In this document: piece after piece, positions 31,156-33,406 of the stretch
Layout of the letters: the number at the start of each line of letters is the position of its first letter
How positions within the stretch are numbered: the stretch's first letter is position 1
NCBI GenBank assembly: GCA_028702545.1
Contig: JAQVOQ010000002.1
Location: 1 to 33,406 of the forward strand
Source of the DNA: Clostridia bacterium
GTDB taxonomy: Bacteria > Bacillota > Clostridia > Christensenellales > UBA1242
DNA: 33,406 nt
Reading direction: 5' to 3'
The notes under the pieces: generated by a model
Database searches by the model: none
The model's input: only the letters and a program-made list of their open reading frames with translations
Told to the model about the DNA's origin: nothing
Program-made: the position numbers and the translations under genes

Positions 31156-31351
31156 ATTGTTTAAAATCAGTGGAACTTATTAAAGCCATATATTCATCAA
31201 ACTTATGTTCTCTTATAGGCATAGGGATATTATTATCAAAATATAAAACAAGTGCTGGCGAAATTTTGTTGTAGCTGTTTACAAACTCAAACTTTACCAA
31301 GTGACCCGTTATAATTAGATTTTGTGCTTTCGCATGATAATTAAAATACAT
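31154..31351 (-). CDS. Hypothetical protein, 65 aa
   Basis: A small protein reading MYFNYHAKAQNLIITGHL, then a hydrophobic/aromatic middle (ISPALVLYFDN) and IPMPIREHKFDEYM. The orderly hydrophobic pattern and the His/Arg/Glu-rich C-terminal motif look like a real short protein family of Bacillota, but I cannot name it. No ribosome binding site precedes the ATG. Instead a minus-strand TATACT (31358-31363) lies only six bases upstream, so transcription would start at about the ATG (leaderless). Confidence 0.6.
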   Translation of the reverse strand: MYFNYHAKAQNLIITGHLVKFEFVNSYNKISPALVLYFDNNIPMPIREHKFDEYMALISSTDFKQ

Positions 31352-31357
31352 ATTGAT

Positions 31358-31363
31358 AGTATA
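31358..31363 (-). promoter_or_regulatory. -10 box placed for a leaderless transcript
   Basis: TATACT on the minus strand, six bases before ATG 31351. The -35 region is weak (GTGCTA at 17 bases). Confidence 0.4.
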
Positions 31364-31425
31364 GCTTATTTTTTAAAGTTTAGCACAGCATTTTTTACAC
31401 ATACTAAAAAAAGGAGGTGTCGCAT

Positions 31426-31572
31426 ATGTCAAGAAGTAAAAACACAAAAGGGGCAAGTCAAGTATACAACCCTAAAACAAATAGGTATGTAGAAAAAGAT
31501 GCTTCGGGAAAATTTGCAAAAGTTAATTCTCAACCAAACAAAAAATTTCCTGGCGTTGAAGTAGAAAAATAG
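31426..31572 (+). CDS. 48-residue basic peptide with NPKTNRYVEKD motif
   Basis: A short gene with a perfect AAAGGAGGTG ribosome binding site and a terminator directly after the stop codon (TAG). The product begins MSRSKNTKGASQVYN, continues NPKTNRYVEKDASGKFAKV and ends FPGVEVEK. It is Lys/Asn/Ser-rich and probably lacks a stable hydrophobic core. The NP-T-RYV-KD-SGKF pattern recurs in short proteins of Bacillota and phages; function unknown. It resembles the 42-residue peptide at 12315 in size, basicity and expression signals, but not in sequence beyond K-D-G/S. Confidence 0.78.
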   Translation: MSRSKNTKGASQVYNPKTNRYVEKDASGKFAKVNSQPNKKFPGVEVEK

Positions 31573-31578
31573 TTTTTT

Positions 31579-31607
31579 AAAAACCACTTTTTATAAGTGG
31601 TTTTTTT
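31579..31607 (+). terminator. Terminator of the 48-residue peptide gene
   Basis: 11-bp stem AAAAACCACTT with its complement, 5-base loop, T7. Confidence 0.9.
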
Positions 31608-31615
31608 AAATTTAC

Positions 31616-31645
31616 TTTACATTTATTATATCAAACTGATATAAT
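31616..31645 (+). promoter_or_regulatory. Promoter placed for a leaderless transcript
   Basis: TTTACA (31616-31621), 18 bases, then TATAAT (31640-31645). Only seven bases separate the -10 from ATG 31653, so the mRNA should start at or within a base of the ATG. Confidence 0.7.
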
Positions 31646-31652
31646 AAATTTC

Positions 31653-32192
31653 ATGAAAGAAAATTTTTATATATTTTTAGATATAGATGGTGTACTTTGG
31701 GATTGGGCCTTTATTAAGGAACAAGTAAAAAAAGGCATCATAAAACAAGGCGCGCCGATTACCTCTTTTAAACCAGAGAGTATTGATGCTCTAAATTTTT
31801 TGATTAAATCATTATACGAACAGTATAAAGTGAATTTAGTATTATCTTCTTCATGGCAAACAACTGATATGGCAAAGGCAATAAGTGCGCTTTTTAATAG
31901 TAATTTAGAAGTTGTTGGTAAAATTGAAGCGACTAGAAATACGACTCATAAAATACGAGGCGTTGAAATTAAGAAATATTTAAACGGTACAAATAATAAT
32001 CAAAATTATGTTGTTATAGATGATGAAACCTCAGATATCAAAGCTTTTGTAGACATTAAAAAAATAATAAAAACAAATTTGCAAAACGCCGCCCTAAATT
32101 TAGGTCAGGTTAAGAAGTTTCTAATTAATTTAAAAGAAAATAAGCAGAAAAATTTGTATGAAGAGACAAATGAAGAAGTTGTAAAAAGATAA
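31653..32192 (+). CDS. Stand-alone HAD-like hydrolase (SAK-type HAD domain)
   Basis: A 179-residue HAD-fold protein. Motif I is FLDIDGVLWDW (Asp10, Asp12), motif II VLSSSWQ (about 62-68), and the late acidic motif VVIDDETSD (about 120-128). The compact arrangement without a cap domain resembles the HAD domain found in 'Swiss army knife' RNA-repair proteins, where it acts as a phosphatase; here it stands alone. The substrate is unknown, and an RNA 3'-phosphate is only one possibility. The last 30 residues are a charged helix. There is no ribosome binding site; the promoter position implies a leaderless mRNA. Confidence 0.8.
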   Translation: MKENFYIFLDIDGVLWDWAFIKEQVKKGIIKQGAPITSFKPESIDALNFLIKSLYEQYKVNLVLSSSWQTTDMAKAISALFNSNLEVVGKIEATRNTTHKIRGVEIKKYLNGTNNNQNYVVIDDETSDIKAFVDIKKIIKTNLQNAALNLGQVKKFLINLKENKQKNLYEETNEEVVKR

Positions 32193-32194
32193 AG

Positions 32195-32217
32195 CCACAT
32201 AAGCATGTGGTTTTTTT
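32195..32217 (+). terminator. Terminator of the HAD gene
   Basis: CCACAT/ATGTGG stem with a 4-base loop followed by T7. Confidence 0.85.
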
Positions 32218-32230
32218 AATTAATTTTCTT

Positions 32231-32260
32231 TTGACCCGAGTATAATATAAATGGTATAAT
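32231..32260 (+). promoter_or_regulatory. Promoter of the ABC transporter operon
   Basis: TTGACC (32231-32236), 18 bases, then TATAAT (32255-32260) with an extended TGG. GGAGAG lies before ATG 32295. Confidence 0.82.
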
Positions 32261-32294
32261 ATTTTAATTATTTAATAATTAAGGAGAGTTTTTT

Positions 32295-33159
32295 ATGGCA
32301 ACAGCTTTTAAGGTTGAGGGATTAAAATTTAGATATCCAAAAGGCACAGAAGATGTTATTTGTGGAGTAGACTTTGAAGTTAATGAGGGCGAAGTATTTG
32401 GACTACTTGGTCCAAGTGGCGCAGGTAAAAGTACAACGCAAAAGGTTATGATAAAATTATTAGAAGGCTACGAGGGTAAAATTGAATATTTTAATGCCGA
32501 CTTAGACGAGCTCAACACGAGCTATTACGAAGAGATTGGTGTTGGTTTTGAAATGCCCGTGCATTTCAATAAGTTAACGGCAATGGAAAATATTAACTTT
32601 TTTTTTAAATCTTTATAAAAGCCGTGCTAACAGCGAAGAGTTGTTAAAAAAAGTAGGGCTTTATGAGGACAAGGACAAAAAAGTTGGCGAGTTTAGTAAA
32701 GGTATGAAGGTTAGACTTAATTTTGTTAGAAGCCTGCTAAACAATCCAAAAGTACTATTTTTAGATGAAGTTACAAACGGACTTGATCCAATGAATGCAA
32801 GAATTATAAAAAATCTTATATTAGAGTTCAAACATAATGGTGGAACAGTATTTTTGACTACTCACCTTATGAAAGATGTTGAAGAGTTGTGTGACAGAGT
32901 TGCGTTTATGGATAAAGGATTAATAGTAGAAACTAATACTCCACGAAATTTAAAATTAAAATACGGCAAAAAACAAATCACCGTGGAATATAAAAATGGT
33001 AAAGGTAGTAAAACCAAAGTGTTTGAAATGGAAAACATCGGCGAAAATGCTGAGTTTTTAAAGTTATTAAAAGAAAAGAATATAGAAACTATTCACTCGG
33101 GCGAAACGGGTTTAGACGAAATATTTATTAAAATTACGGGGGCGAAAGATGTTAAATAA
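32295..33159 (+). pseudogene. ABC transporter ATP-binding protein, split by a +1 frameshift at a T9 run
   Basis: Two frames together make one ABC ATPase of about 287 residues. The first (to TAA 32616-32618) carries Walker A GPSGAGKST (39-47). The second carries the signature EFSKGMKVRLNF, Walker B VLFLDEVTNGLDP and the switch His in TTHLMKDVEEL. The break lies after MENINFF at nine consecutive T (32598-32606). With eight T the text runs on as NFFLNLYKSRANSEELLKKVG without any gap, which fits relatives. So the gene is either inactivated, misread in the assembly, or expressed through slippage. DEVTNG has Val for the usual Pro. The permease gene overlaps its end. Probable ABC-2 type exporter. 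Confidence 0.88.
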
Positions 33160-33406
33160 TGTTTTAAAATTATTTGTGGCCGATGTAAAACGCTTAGCCA
33201 AGTATAATATTTTGCAAATCAGTTTTGGGCTTGCAATTTTATACGGCGCTATAATTTATTTTACTTCAGCACAAGAAGCCGAACTGCTAGTTACTCTACT
33301 TGTTTTTGTAGATGCCACTATGATGAGCATTATTATGCTAGGCGCTAGTTTGTTTTATGAAAAACAAGAGGGCAGTTTAAAAAGTGTTTTAGTGACGCCG
33401 GTCAAA
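33149..33406 (+). CDS. ABC-2 type permease, N-terminal part (3' end outside window)
   Basis: 86 residues are visible from ATG 33149, which lies after GGGGG and overlaps the end of the ATPase gene by 11 bases. A short charged start (FVADVKRLAKYN) is followed by one membrane helix (about 22-40), then a second hydrophobic segment (LLVTLLVFVDATMMSIIML). The loop FYEKQEGSLKSVLVTPV matches the E-x-G-x2-x2-LL-x-TPV element of ABC-2 permeases. It is the membrane partner of the frameshifted ATPase; the intact, overlapping gene argues that the operon has not long been dead. Confidence 0.85.
   Translation, partial: MLNNVLKLFVADVKRLAKYNILQISFGLAILYGAIIYFTSAQEAELLVTLLVFVDATMMSIIMLGASLFYEKQEGSLKSVLVTPVK

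Noticed and set aside
1..33406. CRISPR array, IS element, prophage or integrated element
   Set aside because: No regularly spaced direct repeats, transposase, integrase or terminal repeats were seen; composition and gene style are even across the window.

Overview
The window is low-GC, gene-dense DNA with strong AGGAGG-type ribosome binding sites, sigma-A promoters, T-rich intrinsic terminators, a T-box leader and SipW/ECF/HD-GYP genes. This points to an uncultured Bacillota (Clostridia-like) chromosome; the exact lineage cannot be read from the sequence. The standard code fits, since Trp is TGG and TGA interrupts no conserved gene. None of about 38 visible stop codons is TGA (35 TAA, 3 TAG).

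Layout. 1-445: 3' end of an unknown gene. 493-942: an orphan gene. 1132-3250: a minus-strand operon headed by a probable c-di-GMP-I riboswitch with its terminator. It encodes a TasA/camelysin-like protein, a SipW-type signal peptidase and an HD-GYP protein, which suggests a c-di-GMP-controlled matrix operon with a phosphodiesterase inside it. 3494-3568: tRNA-Arg(UCG). 3729-5229: HD hydrolase, DUF951 and signal peptidase I. 5263-7747: radC and two tandem peroxiredoxins, one lacking its catalytic Cys. 7950-8769: HU and ndk. 8887-12154: three tandem transglutaminase-like paralogues. 12315-12443: a 42-residue repeat peptide. 12577-13980: a second HD-GYP gene convergent with a canonical peroxiredoxin. 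14098-17874: anti-sigma factor, ECF sigma factor, a membrane RsgI-middle-domain coiled-coil protein and an exported coiled-coil protein. 18079-19905: a GLUG-repeat surface protein. 19972-21928: folD, a membrane FN3-like protein and a nitroreductase. 22154-25894: T-box-controlled pheS-pheT. 26013-28240: a membrane coiled-coil protein, an SDR-type oxidoreductase and a small orphan. 28364-31119: two tandem RlmD/TrmA-type RNA m5U methyltransferases. 31154-32192: a short orphan, a 48-residue basic peptide and a stand-alone HAD protein, two of them with leaderless-looking promoters. 32295-33406: an ABC ATPase split by a T9 frameshift and the start of its permease.

The window mixes housekeeping genes (HU, ndk, folD, pheST, lepB, radC, rRNA/tRNA modification) with envelope and signalling loci. 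The most interesting parts are the c-di-GMP riboswitch operon, the catalytically dead peroxiredoxin beside an intact copy, the transglutaminase-like trio, and the sigma/anti-sigma locus whose neighbouring coiled-coil proteins share a sequence module.
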